A program made the translations under genes and the position numbers. Positions 16,528-25,121 of a stretch of 61,843 bases of DNA are shown here, piece by piece. Source of the DNA: an uncultured Clostridium sp. GTDB taxonomy: Bacteria; Bacillota; Clostridia; Lachnospirales; Lachnospiraceae. Under the pieces are notes generated by a model. The model saw nothing but the letters and a program-made list of their open reading frames with translations, was not told the origin of the DNA and did not search any database. The stretch's first letter is position 1, and every line of letters starts with the position of its first letter. Location of the stretch: assembly GCA_900547035.1 (NCBI GenBank), contig URFM01000015.1:1-61843 (forward strand). Direction: 5' to 3'.

Positions 16528-17382
16528 CTAAAAGGCCAGAACAATGCCCCCGTCCCCGGCGTAAAGAGTAGCAACTCCCGCCGTTTCCGTAATCACGATT
16601 CTTCCGAAATTGGCAAGGGCGCACAGCTGCTCCTTTACAAACTCCGCCCGCTGACGATTATTGCAGTGAGCGATTACCGCGGTCTTTTTCAGGGTATCTC
16701 CTCCCTTGGAAACTGCGATGGCGCACATGCGCTGCAGCGCTTTGTTGATTCCCCGGGCCTGGTCCAGCTTTATAATTACTCCGCGGTCCGCCCCCATTAC
16801 CGGCTTAATGTTCAAAGCTGTGGCAAAAAATGCCTGAAGCCCGCTAAGGCGGCCGTTTTTCCGCAAGGTTTCCAGTGTCTCCAGCACAAAATAAGTATTC
16901 ATCCGATCCCGGTAATCCAGCGCCTGTAAAAGAACCTCATCCGCTGTAAGTCCCGCCTCACATAGGCCCTGAATATAGAGAGCCATAGCCATCTGCCCTG
17001 AGGAAGCCGACAATGAATCGATCACTTCCACCCTGGAACCTGCCCCGCCCTTTTCCTGCAATTCTTCCTGGTACAGCTGTCTGGCTACCACAGCCGAATT
17101 GTAGGAACCGCTGAGATGGCAGGACATGGTAATCACAAAAACTACATCTGTACCGGCCTGACGGTATTTCTCCAAAAACAGTTCCGGCGAGGGGCAGGCC
17201 GTCTGGGGGCACTGGGGGCAGGCCTCCACCATGGAAAGAAACTTAGCCTGGTCAAAATGCTCGTCATCCGCCATGACCTGGTCCCCTACCTGAAGGGTCA
17301 GCGGAACTGTACCAAACCGAGAATCTCGCTTCATCTCACTTGTCAAATCCAGGCAGCTGTCGCCGATAATTTTGTAGGTCAT
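16528..17382 (-). CDS. DegV-family fatty-acid-binding protein
   Basis: 284 residues. DegV proteins bind fatty acids; in Gram-positive bacteria they are the FakB partners that present the acyl chain to the kinase FakA. The family's opening IIGDSCLDLTSEM, the QTACPSPELFLEKYRQ stretch near 60 and ITMSCHLSGSYNSA near 85 are present, and DSLSASSGQMAMAL near 125 fits the ligand tunnel. fakA is not in the window, so the partner is unknown. GGAGGAG precedes the ATG. A strong promoter and an inverted repeat (17412-17458) lie upstream; capA follows. Confidence 0.93.
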   Translation of the reverse strand: MTYKIIGDSCLDLTSEMKRDSRFGTVPLTLQVGDQVMADDEHFDQAKFLSMVEACPQCPQTACPSPELFLEKYRQAGTDVVFVITMSCHLSGSYNSAVVARQLYQEELQEKGGAGSRVEVIDSLSASSGQMAMALYIQGLCEAGLTADEVLLQALDYRDRMNTYFVLETLETLRKNGRLSGLQAFFATALNIKPVMGADRGVIIKLDQARGINKALQRMCAIAVSKGGDTLKKTAVIAHCNNRQRAEFVKEQLCALANFGRIVITETAGVATLYAGDGGIVLAF

Positions 17383-17411
17383 AGAAACTCCTCCACTTGC
17401 AATCGCATTAT

Positions 17412-17458
17412 GTAGTATTCATTACTACTTATTATATCATGACAGCTCTGTATGTCAA
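17412..17458 (-). promoter_or_regulatory. degV promoter with operator-like inverted repeat
   Basis: Minus strand: TTGACA (17453-17458), 16 bases, TATAAT (17431-17436), both perfect. Immediately downstream is GTAGTA-N5-TACTAC (17412-17428), positioned where a repressor would block start or clearance. Confidence 0.75.
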
Positions 17459-17614
17459 TCCGGAGCACTGGAAAAAGTATGGGAAAATACCGGAAATAGT
17501 GGAAGCCAGAGACTCAACAGGTCCGAAAGCCTCTCGCTCCCAGACCTGTTGCCTTTCATTCAGGAGGACACATGCCCAAAGACACCTGATTTTGCCCGTC
17601 CTGAACTGCTGCAT

Positions 17615-19624
17615 TTATTCTTTTGTTTCACCGGACAGCAGCAGCATAATCTCGTTGCTGCGGTCCACAAAGGCGGTCATCCGCTCCGGACTTAAGGGGC
17701 CGTGACTCAAGCTTGCCAAATCATAAAGCTGCTGGCAAATCTTATCCGTATTCTCCCCGTCTTTGTGGCTCAGCACATACTGTACCAGAGGATGGTTGGC
17801 ATTTAATACCAGGGTTTCTCCGGTACCGCCGAATATGGAGGGATCCATACCGCCCATGCTGTACATCTTCATCATATCCTGCATCCGGCGGGTTTCCTCA
17901 GAGACGGTAATCATGGAGGCTACCTTCTCATTCTTCATCTTCTCCACCTTGATTTCCAGCTTGTCATTGTTCAGATTTTTCTTGAAAATCTCGGTCAGTT
18001 CCTTGGAGGTATTCTTAAACTCCTCATCATCCTCCTTCACCTCTTCCTTGAAGGCCGCGTTCAAATCCGTATCAATACGCAGGAACTTGACTCCCTCGTG
18101 CTTCTGCTCCACCTTGCTGATAAAGGGGCTGTCAATATTGTGGGGAAGGAGAACCGCGTCGATGCCCTCGCTCTTAAAGAGGTTGATATACTGACTCTGC
18201 TCCTTCTCGTCGGTCACATAGAAGATGGTGTTCTCATGCTTCTCCTTGTTCTCCTCCAGGCAGTCCTTAAAGGTCAGATATTTGCCTTCCAGATTCTTAA
18301 AGAGGATGTAATCTCCCATCTTCTCCGCAAATTTCTCGTCCTTAATGTAGCCAAACTTGATGAAGGGGGCAATGTCATCCCAGTATTTCTCGTAATTCTC
18401 CCGGTCGGTCTTGCACATGCCGGAAAGCTTGTCCGCCACCTTCTTGGTAATGTAGTCGGAAATCTTCTTTACAAAACCGTCGTTCTGAAGGGCGCTTCTG
18501 GAAACGTTTAAGGGCAGGTCCGGGCAGTCGATAACACCCTTTAAAAGCATCAAAAACTCCGGAATGACTTCCTTAATATTATCCGCGATAAACACCTGGT
18601 TATTGTACAGCTTGATGGTTCCCTCCAGGCTGTCATACTCCATATTAATCTTCGGGAAGTAAAGGATTCCCTTCAGGTTAAAGGGGTAGTCCATATTCAG
18701 ATGAATCCAGAATAAAGGCTCTTTGTAGTCCATAAAGGTCTTGCGGTAAAACGCCTTATACTCCTCGTCGGTACACTCGTTGGGATGCCTGTTCCACAGA
18801 GGGCTTACGTCATTTAAAGGTACGGGACGCTTCAAAATTTTGTAACGTTCTCTGGCCGGCTCCACCTCTACCGTCTCCTTGGTGCCGTCCTCTTTCTCCT
18901 TCTCCTCGGTCTTGGCTGGCTCCATCACCGTTTCCACTACCGTATCTTTGTCCGTCAGCTCGTCCTTCTCAATGGTCTCATACTGGGGCTCCGCCGTCTC
19001 GTTGGTCAGGTAGATCGGCACTGGCATAAAGGAGCAGTATTTTTCCAGTACCTCTCTGGCACGATACTCATTGCAGAACTCATTGCTGTCCTCGTTCAGA
19101 TACAGGGTAATCGTGGTTCCTACCTGAGTCCTGTCTCCGTCCGTCATCTCAAAATCGATTCCGCCCTCAGACTCCCAATGAACAGGTTTTGCATCCTTCT
19201 GATAGGAAAGGGTGTCTATGGCCACCTTGTCCGCAACCATAAAAGCCGAATAGAAGCCCAGTCCAAAGTGTCCGATAATCTGGTCTTCATTGGCCTTATC
19301 CTTATATTTTTCCATGAAATCCTGAACGCCGGAAAATGCAATCTGGTTGATATATTTGTCAACCTCCTCCTCGGTCATACCCAGGCCGTTATCGGAGATT
19401 TTGATGGTCTTATCATTTGGATTTACCGCAACCTGAATCTGATACTCCACATCCTCCGGTTTCTCATACTCGCCCATCAGCTCCAGTTTTTTCAACTTGG
19501 TAATGGCATCGCTGCCATTGCTGACCAGCTCCCGGTAAAAAATATCGTGGTCAGAATACAGCCACTTCTTAATAACCGGAAATATGTTTTCGCTTGTAAT
19601 AGACAAACTGCCTTTTTTTGCCAT
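17615..19624 (-). CDS. htpG: Hsp90 chaperone HtpG
   Basis: 669 residues. An ATP-dependent homodimeric chaperone of the cytoplasm. GHKL ATPase motifs are present: FYRELVSNGSDAITKL near 30 (with G where most have A), ISDNGLGMT near 77 and IGHFGLGFYSAFMVAD near 115. The charged linker is long and acidic (about 215-260, rich in EKEKEDGTKETVEVEP). The middle and C-terminal domains are complete, ending FVDRSNEIMLLLSGETKE. A promoter lies at 19663-19691 and a CIRCE operator just upstream of it, so control by HrcA is expected. The start has AGAGGCGG about 8 bases ahead. Confidence 0.97.
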   Translation of the reverse strand: MAKKGSLSITSENIFPVIKKWLYSDHDIFYRELVSNGSDAITKLKKLELMGEYEKPEDVEYQIQVAVNPNDKTIKISDNGLGMTEEEVDKYINQIAFSGVQDFMEKYKDKANEDQIIGHFGLGFYSAFMVADKVAIDTLSYQKDAKPVHWESEGGIDFEMTDGDRTQVGTTITLYLNEDSNEFCNEYRAREVLEKYCSFMPVPIYLTNETAEPQYETIEKDELTDKDTVVETVMEPAKTEEKEKEDGTKETVEVEPARERYKILKRPVPLNDVSPLWNRHPNECTDEEYKAFYRKTFMDYKEPLFWIHLNMDYPFNLKGILYFPKINMEYDSLEGTIKLYNNQVFIADNIKEVIPEFLMLLKGVIDCPDLPLNVSRSALQNDGFVKKISDYITKKVADKLSGMCKTDRENYEKYWDDIAPFIKFGYIKDEKFAEKMGDYILFKNLEGKYLTFKDCLEENKEKHENTIFYVTDEKEQSQYINLFKSEGIDAVLLPHNIDSPFISKVEQKHEGVKFLRIDTDLNAAFKEEVKEDDEEFKNTSKELTEIFKKNLNNDKLEIKVEKMKNEKVASMITVSEETRRMQDMMKMYSMGGMDPSIFGGTGETLVLNANHPLVQYVLSHKDGENTDKICQQLYDLASLSHGPLSPERMTAFVDRSNEIMLLLSGETKE

Positions 19625-19662
19625 AATAAATCCGCCTCTTTCTTCATATATTCATATCCTAC

Positions 19663-19691
19663 ATTCTAGTACCTTCCTAAAAAAAAGTCAA
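19663..19691 (-). promoter_or_regulatory. htpG: htpG promoter
   Basis: Minus strand: TTGACT (19686-19691), 17 bases, TAGAAT (19663-19668). The leader to the ATG is about 35 bases. The CIRCE repeat ends 8 bases upstream of the -35. Confidence 0.8.
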
Positions 19692-19698
19692 CAAAAAA

Positions 19699-19725
19699 TT
19701 AGCACTCATTTGAAATGAGTGCTAG
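19699..19725. promoter_or_regulatory. CIRCE operator (HrcA site) upstream of htpG
   Basis: TTAGCACTC-N9-GAGTGCTAG, one mismatch to the CIRCE consensus. The symmetry continues into the spacer to give a 10-bp stem with a 3-base loop. On the minus strand it is followed by AATTTTTTG, and the glgX stop is just 4 bases before it, so the same bases may terminate glgX transcripts. Confidence 0.92.
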
Positions 19726-19728
19726 CAA

Positions 19729-21831
19729 TCATTGTTTCTCTGCTGTAAATACTGCTACTGTTCTGCCCTTCAGACAGCAGTTTTCCCCGCAGGCAGGACG
19801 GCCTTCTCCCAAGCAGCATCTAGCTTTGACGCCATCCCCATAGGTATCCGCATTCAACAGCCAGCGCATATACCGGGGAATTTTGGGGAGAGTGATGGAA
19901 ACCTCCTCCCAATGGGTGTTGACAGCCAGATAAACCACATCGTCCTGGCCCTTTTCCCTGTCGTATCCGGCATAAAGAATTCCCATAAAGGTACTCTGGT
20001 CGTTCATTTCCTGGGCCTCGCCGCTGGTTCCGCAGATCCGAACCGCTCTCAGGCCGCAGACCGCCCCCGGCAGACTGCGGCGGATAGCCGGATGCTCCAT
20101 CCGAAAAGCGATCATAAAGCGGAAAAACTCGAACATATCCAGATGCTTTTCCAGATTTGACCAGTCCAGCCAGGAAATCTCATTGTCCTGACAATAGGGA
20201 TTATTATTTCCAAATTGCGTATTGCAAAATTCATCTCCCGCAAGAAACATGGGCGTACCTCTGCTGCACATTAAAACCGCGCAGGCATTGCGGATCATCC
20301 GCAGGCGGAGCCTGAGGACTTCCGCGTCATCCGTTTCCCCCTCAAATCCGCAGTTCCAGCTGCGGTTGTCGTCGCTTCCGTCCGTGTTGTTCCATCCGTT
20401 GGCCTCGTTGTGCTTGCGGTTATAGGAATAAAGGTCATAGAGGGTAAAGCCGTCATGGCAGGTAAGGAAGTTCACCGAAGAATTATATCCCGCGTATCCG
20501 CCCTGGTACAAATCCAGGGAACCGGTAATCCGCATAGCCGCTTCCCTGGCCGCCCAAGGACCGCATTTCAAAAAATCCCTCAGAGTATCCCGGTATTTGC
20601 CGTTCCACTCCGCCCAGCGCTTCCATGCCGGAAATCGTCCCACCTGGTAAAGGCCGCCTGCATCCCAGGCTTCGGCAATTAATTTGACATTTCCCAGAAT
20701 GGGGTCAAAGGCCAGCCGCTTCAAAAGAGGCGGATTATTCATGGGAGAACCGTCTTCATTCCGTCCCAGAATGCTGGCCAGGTCAAAACGGAAGCCGTCT
20801 ACCCGGTAGTTCACCGTCCAGTACCGCAGACATTCCACAATCATCTGCTGGACAATGGGGTGATTGCAGTTTAAGGTATTGCCGCAGCCGCTGAAATTAT
20901 AGTAATAGCCGTCCGGCGTCAGCATATAATACACGCTGTTGTCAAAGCCTTTAAAGGAGAATACCGGGCCCTTTTCATTACCTTCCGCCGTGTGGTTGAA
21001 CACCACATCCAGAATAACCTCAATCCCGTTGTCATGAAGGCTTTTAATCAGCCGTTTCAGAGCCCGGCCCTCCTGGTTGTATTCCAGAGCCGCCGTATAG
21101 CTGGTATTGGGCGCAAAAAAACTGACGGTATTGTAGCCCCAGTAATCTAAAAGCTTTCTTCCGTCCACCTCCCGGATATTCATAGTTTCATCAAACTCGA
21201 ATACAGGCATCAGTTCCACCGCGTTGATGCCAAGCTGCTTCAGATAAGGAATCTTTTCCTCCAGCCCCTCGAAGGTTCCCGGATACTCCACTCCCGAAGA
21301 GGAGTGACGGGTAAAGCCCCGGACATGAAGCTCATAGATTACCAGCTCGCTCATTTCCCGGGAGGACTGGGGCATATCTCCCCAGTCGAAATTATTTTTC
21401 ACCACCCGGGCATGATAGTTTTTCGTCCGGTCCTCTCCCCAGAGCCGCATCCCTGTCACCGCTTTGGCGTATGGGTCCAGGAGAATTTTTTTCTTATCGA
21501 AAATCAGGCCCCTAGCCGGATCCCAGGGACCGTCTACGCAGTAAGCGTATTCAAACTCCTCTATGTTCAGGCCGAATACGATCATTGAGTAAACCTTGCC
21601 GATTTTATACTCCTCGGGAAACGGAAGGACCGCATAAGGTTCCTCCTCCTCCCGGTGAAATAAAAGAAGGGAACAGCCCGTTCCATAATTGGTGTGGACT
21701 GTAAAATTCACCCCGTTTTGAAGCAAGGTCGCCCCATTGATATCGTAGAGGCCTGGCCGGACGGGGAAACCATTGATTTCCCCCAGAGGGATCATGGACA
21801 CCGGCAGAGTGTGGACCGCTTCCTGATTCAT
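19729..21831 (-). CDS. glgX: glycogen debranching enzyme, isoamylase type (GlgX)
   Basis: 700 residues. It cleaves alpha-1,6 branches of glycogen or limit dextrins. An N-terminal CBM48 domain (about 10-120) precedes the GH13 barrel with its conserved regions in order: DVVFNHTAEGN, GFRFDLASIL with the nucleophile aspartate, AEAWDAGG with the acid glutamate, and FLTCHDG with the transition-state aspartate. The frame opens at a GTG (21841-21843) that abuts GGAGG, so the ATG at 21829-21831 is taken; a TTG directly before it is possible. It starts 22 bases after a sigma-factor gene and is probably in its operon. No other glg genes are in the window. Confidence 0.93.
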   Translation of the reverse strand: MNQEAVHTLPVSMIPLGEINGFPVRPGLYDINGATLLQNGVNFTVHTNYGTGCSLLLFHREEEEPYAVLPFPEEYKIGKVYSMIVFGLNIEEFEYAYCVDGPWDPARGLIFDKKKILLDPYAKAVTGMRLWGEDRTKNYHARVVKNNFDWGDMPQSSREMSELVIYELHVRGFTRHSSSGVEYPGTFEGLEEKIPYLKQLGINAVELMPVFEFDETMNIREVDGRKLLDYWGYNTVSFFAPNTSYTAALEYNQEGRALKRLIKSLHDNGIEVILDVVFNHTAEGNEKGPVFSFKGFDNSVYYMLTPDGYYYNFSGCGNTLNCNHPIVQQMIVECLRYWTVNYRVDGFRFDLASILGRNEDGSPMNNPPLLKRLAFDPILGNVKLIAEAWDAGGLYQVGRFPAWKRWAEWNGKYRDTLRDFLKCGPWAAREAAMRITGSLDLYQGGYAGYNSSVNFLTCHDGFTLYDLYSYNRKHNEANGWNNTDGSDDNRSWNCGFEGETDDAEVLRLRLRMIRNACAVLMCSRGTPMFLAGDEFCNTQFGNNNPYCQDNEISWLDWSNLEKHLDMFEFFRFMIAFRMEHPAIRRSLPGAVCGLRAVRICGTSGEAQEMNDQSTFMGILYAGYDREKGQDDVVYLAVNTHWEEVSITLPKIPRYMRWLLNADTYGDGVKARCCLGEGRPACGENCCLKGRTVAVFTAEKQ

Positions 21832-21853
21832 CAACTTTATCACGCCTCCTTCA

Positions 21854-22984
21854 TCAGGGGAGAAAATCCCGCACCTTTTTGCTCTTGGACGGATTTCTCA
21901 GCTTGCGCAGGGCAGCCGTTTCAATCTGGCGGATCCGTTCCCTGGTTACCTTAAAGCGCTTGCCCACTTCCTCCAACGTCATAGGCTTTCCTGTCTCCAG
22001 GCCAAACCGGAGAATGATCACCTCCCGCTCTCTTGGGCTCAGTCCTGCCAGCATCTCGTCGATCTCCTCCCGCAGCAGGAAGCTCTCCGCCTTGTCCTCC
22101 GTGGACTCATTGCTGTCATCCGCCACAAAATCTCCCAGGCTGGAACCGTCCTCATCTCCTACCGGCGTCTCCAGGGACACCGTATCCCCGGAAGCCTGAA
22201 GAAGCTCCGTCACCCTTTTGCGGGGCATGCCCAGGTTCTCCGCCAGCTCATCTACGGACGGCTCCCTTCCCAGGCTTACGGATAAGTTCCTCTGAGCCCT
22301 GCGAATCCGGTTTACCGTCTCCACCATATGAACAGGCAGCCGGATGGTCCTGGACTGGTCTGCCAGCGCCCTGGTAATGGCCTGCTTGACCCACCAGGTG
22401 GCATAGGTGCTCAGCCGGTATCCTTTGGTGTAGTCAAACTTTTCCACCGCCCGCATCAGCCCGATGTTTCCCTCCTGGACCAGGTCCAGAAAGCTCATGC
22501 CCCGGCCGGTGTAATGCTTTGCGATGCTGACCACCAGACGCAGGTTGGCCTCCACCAGCTTTTTCTGGGCATCCATGTCCCCGGCCGCTTTTTTCTTGGC
22601 CAGCTCATACTCTTCCTCAGCCGAGAGCAGAGGGATGGAGCCGATCTCTTTCAGATACTCCCGTATAGGGTCCCCTACGCCTACACCTTCCAGGATCCGG
22701 TTTAAGCGGTCCGGGTCCTCCATGGAACCTTCTTCCTGTTCGTCCCCGGCATAATTCTCGTCAAAATCATCGTCCTCCAGGAGTACATCCTCTGGTCCGT
22801 CCTCCGGCGTTTCCACCCGGACTCCCTTATACTCCAGGGCGCTGTAAACCTGCTCCAGTTCCTCAGGCGTCACCTTCAAATCTCCAAGCTGGTCCAGCAC
22901 CTCCGTCGGCTCCAGGATATTTCCCTTGGCCGCAGCTGCCTGGCAAAGCTTTTCCACACGCTCCTTCAACACCTTTTTCTCCAT
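21854..22984 (-). CDS. sigma-70 family factor of primary (RpoD) type, copy in the glgX operon
   Basis: 376 residues. Region 1.1-like N-terminus, an acidic stretch at about 65-90, then region 1.2 ([16 protein letters not shown]), region 2 ([42 protein letters not shown] and [27 protein letters not shown]), region 3, and region 4 with [19 protein letters not shown]. All DNA- and core-binding regions look intact. A second gene of the same kind lies at 36400-37539; that one's neighbours look more like the housekeeping locus. This copy could be a stationary-phase or stress relative. It is flanked by a DUF5721-like gene upstream and glgX downstream, all on one strand. GGAAGGA precedes the ATG. Confidence 0.92.
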   Translation of the reverse strand: MEKKVLKERVEKLCQAAAAKGNILEPTEVLDQLGDLKVTPEELEQVYSALEYKGVRVETPEDGPEDVLLEDDDFDENYAGDEQEEGSMEDPDRLNRILEGVGVGDPIREYLKEIGSIPLLSAEEEYELAKKKAAGDMDAQKKLVEANLRLVVSIAKHYTGRGMSFLDLVQEGNIGLMRAVEKFDYTKGYRLSTYATWWVKQAITRALADQSRTIRLPVHMVETVNRIRRAQRNLSVSLGREPSVDELAENLGMPRKRVTELLQASGDTVSLETPVGDEDGSSLGDFVADDSNESTEDKAESFLLREEIDEMLAGLSPREREVIILRFGLETGKPMTLEEVGKRFKVTRERIRQIETAALRKLRNPSKSKKVRDFLP

Positions 22985-23041
22985 GATCCTTCCGTCCTTT
23001 CCCCTCCTGTTAAAGGAGAGACTGCCTCCTCCTGGGAGAAG

Positions 23042-23542
23042 TTAAAACCCTTGCTGTCCCGTACATGCAATTCCCATCTTTTTGAGCAAAAGCTCTCCCT
23101 GCCGGTCCCACTCCTGCTCGATGGTTTTATCCAGAGTAAAAATTTTCAGCGAAAGACCTGTTACGCAATAGAGTGTACTGTCCTCGTACCGAATATTCAG
23201 GTACAATGCCGGCAGATTTTCCTGCTCCAAACCCAATCTGGAACAGAATTCCTCTGTCTGCCTGCCGGAAGCCTGCAGTACAATCCCAAATCGCTCCGGC
23301 AGTCTTTTTCCTTTGATCAAATCAAAAAAATGGGGACGCCAAAGTTTCCAGGGCGCATAGGTCCCCTCCCCCAGCTCTTCCAGCTCCTGGGGCAGAAAAT
23401 ACCCCCTGTGAAGCCGGCCGTCAACGGAAACCGTGCCAAAGGTGACAATCTCCGCCTCCTTCAGCAAAAATCCGTCAAAGCTTTCTTTTATAAAGAGCTG
23501 GCTGGTGAAATTCTTCACATCCTCTATTTTAATCGCCACCAT
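23042..23542 (-). CDS. conserved protein, probably DUF5721
   Basis: 166 residues, soluble. The opening MVAIKIEDVKNFTSQLFIKE and the middle FGTVSVDGRLHRGYF followed by WKLWRPHFFDLIKGKRLPERFGIVLQ agree with my memory of DUF5721, a family of unknown function in Clostridia; a profile search is needed to confirm. No catalytic motif is evident. The gene is upstream of the sigma-factor gene by 57 bases on the same strand, so it may be the first gene of a three-gene operon ending in glgX. The ribosome site is weak (GTGATAAGCAGCG). Confidence 0.75.
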   Translation of the reverse strand: MVAIKIEDVKNFTSQLFIKESFDGFLLKEAEIVTFGTVSVDGRLHRGYFLPQELEELGEGTYAPWKLWRPHFFDLIKGKRLPERFGIVLQASGRQTEEFCSRLGLEQENLPALYLNIRYEDSTLYCVTGLSLKIFTLDKTIEQEWDRQGELLLKKMGIACTGQQGF

Positions 23543-23656
23543 CGCTGCTTATCACTCCGATATTAGAATCAACAGTACCATTATACTTTTTTTGACTATG
23601 TCCGTCAAATGATTTTCGTGTAAACCAGATGCAGATCATATTTTGATTTTCCCCTC

Positions 23657-23687
23657 TTGACATTTGTGTTACACAAATGTTTATGAT
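23657..23687 (+). promoter_or_regulatory. MerR-type promoter of the ABC transporter operon
   Basis: TTGACA (23657-23662), 19-base spacer, TATGAT (23682-23687). Between and over them lies the perfect dyad ACATTTGTG-TTA-CACAAATGT (23660-23680). A 19-bp spacer with central dyad is the hallmark of promoters activated by MerR-family proteins. Confidence 0.88.
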
Positions 23688-23753
23688 TCATCTCGGCGCA
23701 GGATCCTGCGCACTCCAATTCATATGGAACGTTTTTTAGGAGGAAACAATTTC

Positions 23754-24455
23754 ATGATCGAACTAAAACAAGTAACAAAGCAGTACCGGCAGACGACGGT
23801 GCTAAGCAGCATCACGCTGTCCATCGATGAACCGGGGATCTACTGTCTGCTGGGCAGAAACGGAACAGGCAAAACCACCCTGCTCAAGTCCATCGCCGGA
23901 TATCAAAACATCACAAAAGGCGTTATCAAGATTGACGGCAGGACCATCTCCACATCTGCTCTGGATACGGGCGTCAGCTACATTGAAAACTTCGCGAAGC
24001 ATTTTAATCTCCCGGTGCACAGGCTTCTGCAGGCCGCATCTCAGGTAAATCCCGACTTTGATCACGACTTCGCCCTGAAAATGATGGAACGTTTTGAACT
24101 GGACGGCAAAAAGAAATTCCGCCAGCTCTCTCTTGGCATGAAAACCATGGTCTCCACCATCATCTGCCTGGCAAGCAGCCGGAAGGTTATCCTGCTGGAC
24201 GTGCCGGTTCTCGGCTTTGACGCCATTATGCGGGTGGAGTTTTACGAGCTGCTGAAGGAAAGCGTTCAGAAACACCCGCGGATCATCATTGTATCCACCC
24301 ATATTATCGAAGAAATCGCCAGGACCATTCAAAAGCTGATCATCATCGACAAGGGGAGCATCCGCTTCTTTGATACCCTGGAATCGATTCATCCGATGTC
24401 TTTACAGGATTTCTTCATCCAAACGGTAGGTCATAAAGGAGGTGCGGCAAAATGA
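23754..24455 (+). CDS. ABC transporter ATP-binding subunit lacking the Walker B glutamate
   Basis: 233 residues. Walker A is GRNGTGKTT (about 36-44), the Q-loop lies near GYQNITKG, the signature is LSLGMK rather than LSGGQ, and the H-loop is STHIIEE near 182. Walker B reads VILLDVPVLGFD: the catalytic glutamate expected after LLD is valine, one base away from Glu (GTG for GAG). Such lipid- or peptide-exporting two-gene transporters are common in Clostridia (YtrB/BcrA-like). The frame is open from 23664 but AGGAGG lies 9 bases before the ATG at 23754. The stop overlaps the permease start by 4 bases (ATGA). Control by a MerR protein is expected. Confidence 0.9.
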   Translation: MIELKQVTKQYRQTTVLSSITLSIDEPGIYCLLGRNGTGKTTLLKSIAGYQNITKGVIKIDGRTISTSALDTGVSYIENFAKHFNLPVHRLLQAASQVNPDFDHDFALKMMERFELDGKKKFRQLSLGMKTMVSTIICLASSRKVILLDVPVLGFDAIMRVEFYELLKESVQKHPRIIIVSTHIIEEIARTIQKLIIIDKGSIRFFDTLESIHPMSLQDFFIQTVGHKGGAAK

Positions 24456-25099
24456 GTCCTGTTTTTGCGATTGTGAAGCGTTTGCTTGCCAGCAATAAAA
24501 TCAGTTTCATCCTGACGGCTCTCGTGGCGGTCTGCGCCACCTCTTCCGGAGACGTTGTTTTAAGCAACGGAAATTATACATGGCTCCTTGCGGTCCTGAC
24601 CCCCTTCTTTTTTGTATGTTACGATTTTACAAAATTCATGCATTTGGGTGCCAGCAAAAAAGACTACTTCATCGGTTGCCTGGCCGGCTACGGATTCCTG
24701 GCCCTCTGCATCTCTGTTCTCAACACACTCATCCATCAGTTCCTGGACCCTATAGTCCCAGCCCGGACCGTCATCAATCTGATGGATGTATGCGGCTGGA
24801 CGGAAAACGGAGTATTGGCTGCCGGATTCCAGCAGATGTGCTTTTTGCTGCTGGCAATGATTTTTCTCCATGTACTGTTATCCATGCAGGCCCATTGGTA
24901 TGGATGGCTGACCGACATTCTGCTGACCGCTGTGATTTGCGTATTTACGCCCATTGCACCCTTACGTGGGATTTTGGCCGGTTTTTTCCGCCTCATCATG
25001 CTGAACGGCAGCGCGCCTCTCCACATTGGAATCTGTCTGGTGCTGAGCGCCGGTCTGGCCCTGGGCGGGATTGCGGTCTTAAAACATAAAACATTATAA
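24452..25099 (+). CDS. ABC transporter membrane subunit
   Basis: 215 residues, about six membrane segments (near 15-32, 44-62, 73-95, 122-145, 152-172, 190-212), no soluble domain. It matches no family I can name beyond the small permeases that pair with stand-alone ATPases. GGAGGTG lies ahead of the ATG, which overlaps the ATPase stop by 4 bases, so the two are translationally coupled and form one transporter. Substrate unknown; the MerR regulation suggests a toxic or surface-active compound, but that is inference. Confidence 0.82.
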   Translation: MSPVFAIVKRLLASNKISFILTALVAVCATSSGDVVLSNGNYTWLLAVLTPFFFVCYDFTKFMHLGASKKDYFIGCLAGYGFLALCISVLNTLIHQFLDPIVPARTVINLMDVCGWTENGVLAAGFQQMCFLLLAMIFLHVLLSMQAHWYGWLTDILLTAVICVFTPIAPLRGILAGFFRLIMLNGSAPLHIGICLVLSAGLALGGIAVLKHKTL

Positions 25100-25121
25100 T
25101 TTCTCTGACTCAAAAGCGTAT

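Noticed and set aside
17515..17551. 9-bp hairpin CAACAGGTC / GACCTGTTG downstream of htpG as terminator
   Set aside because: No T-run on either strand and the loop is long; kept only as a possible processing or pausing site.
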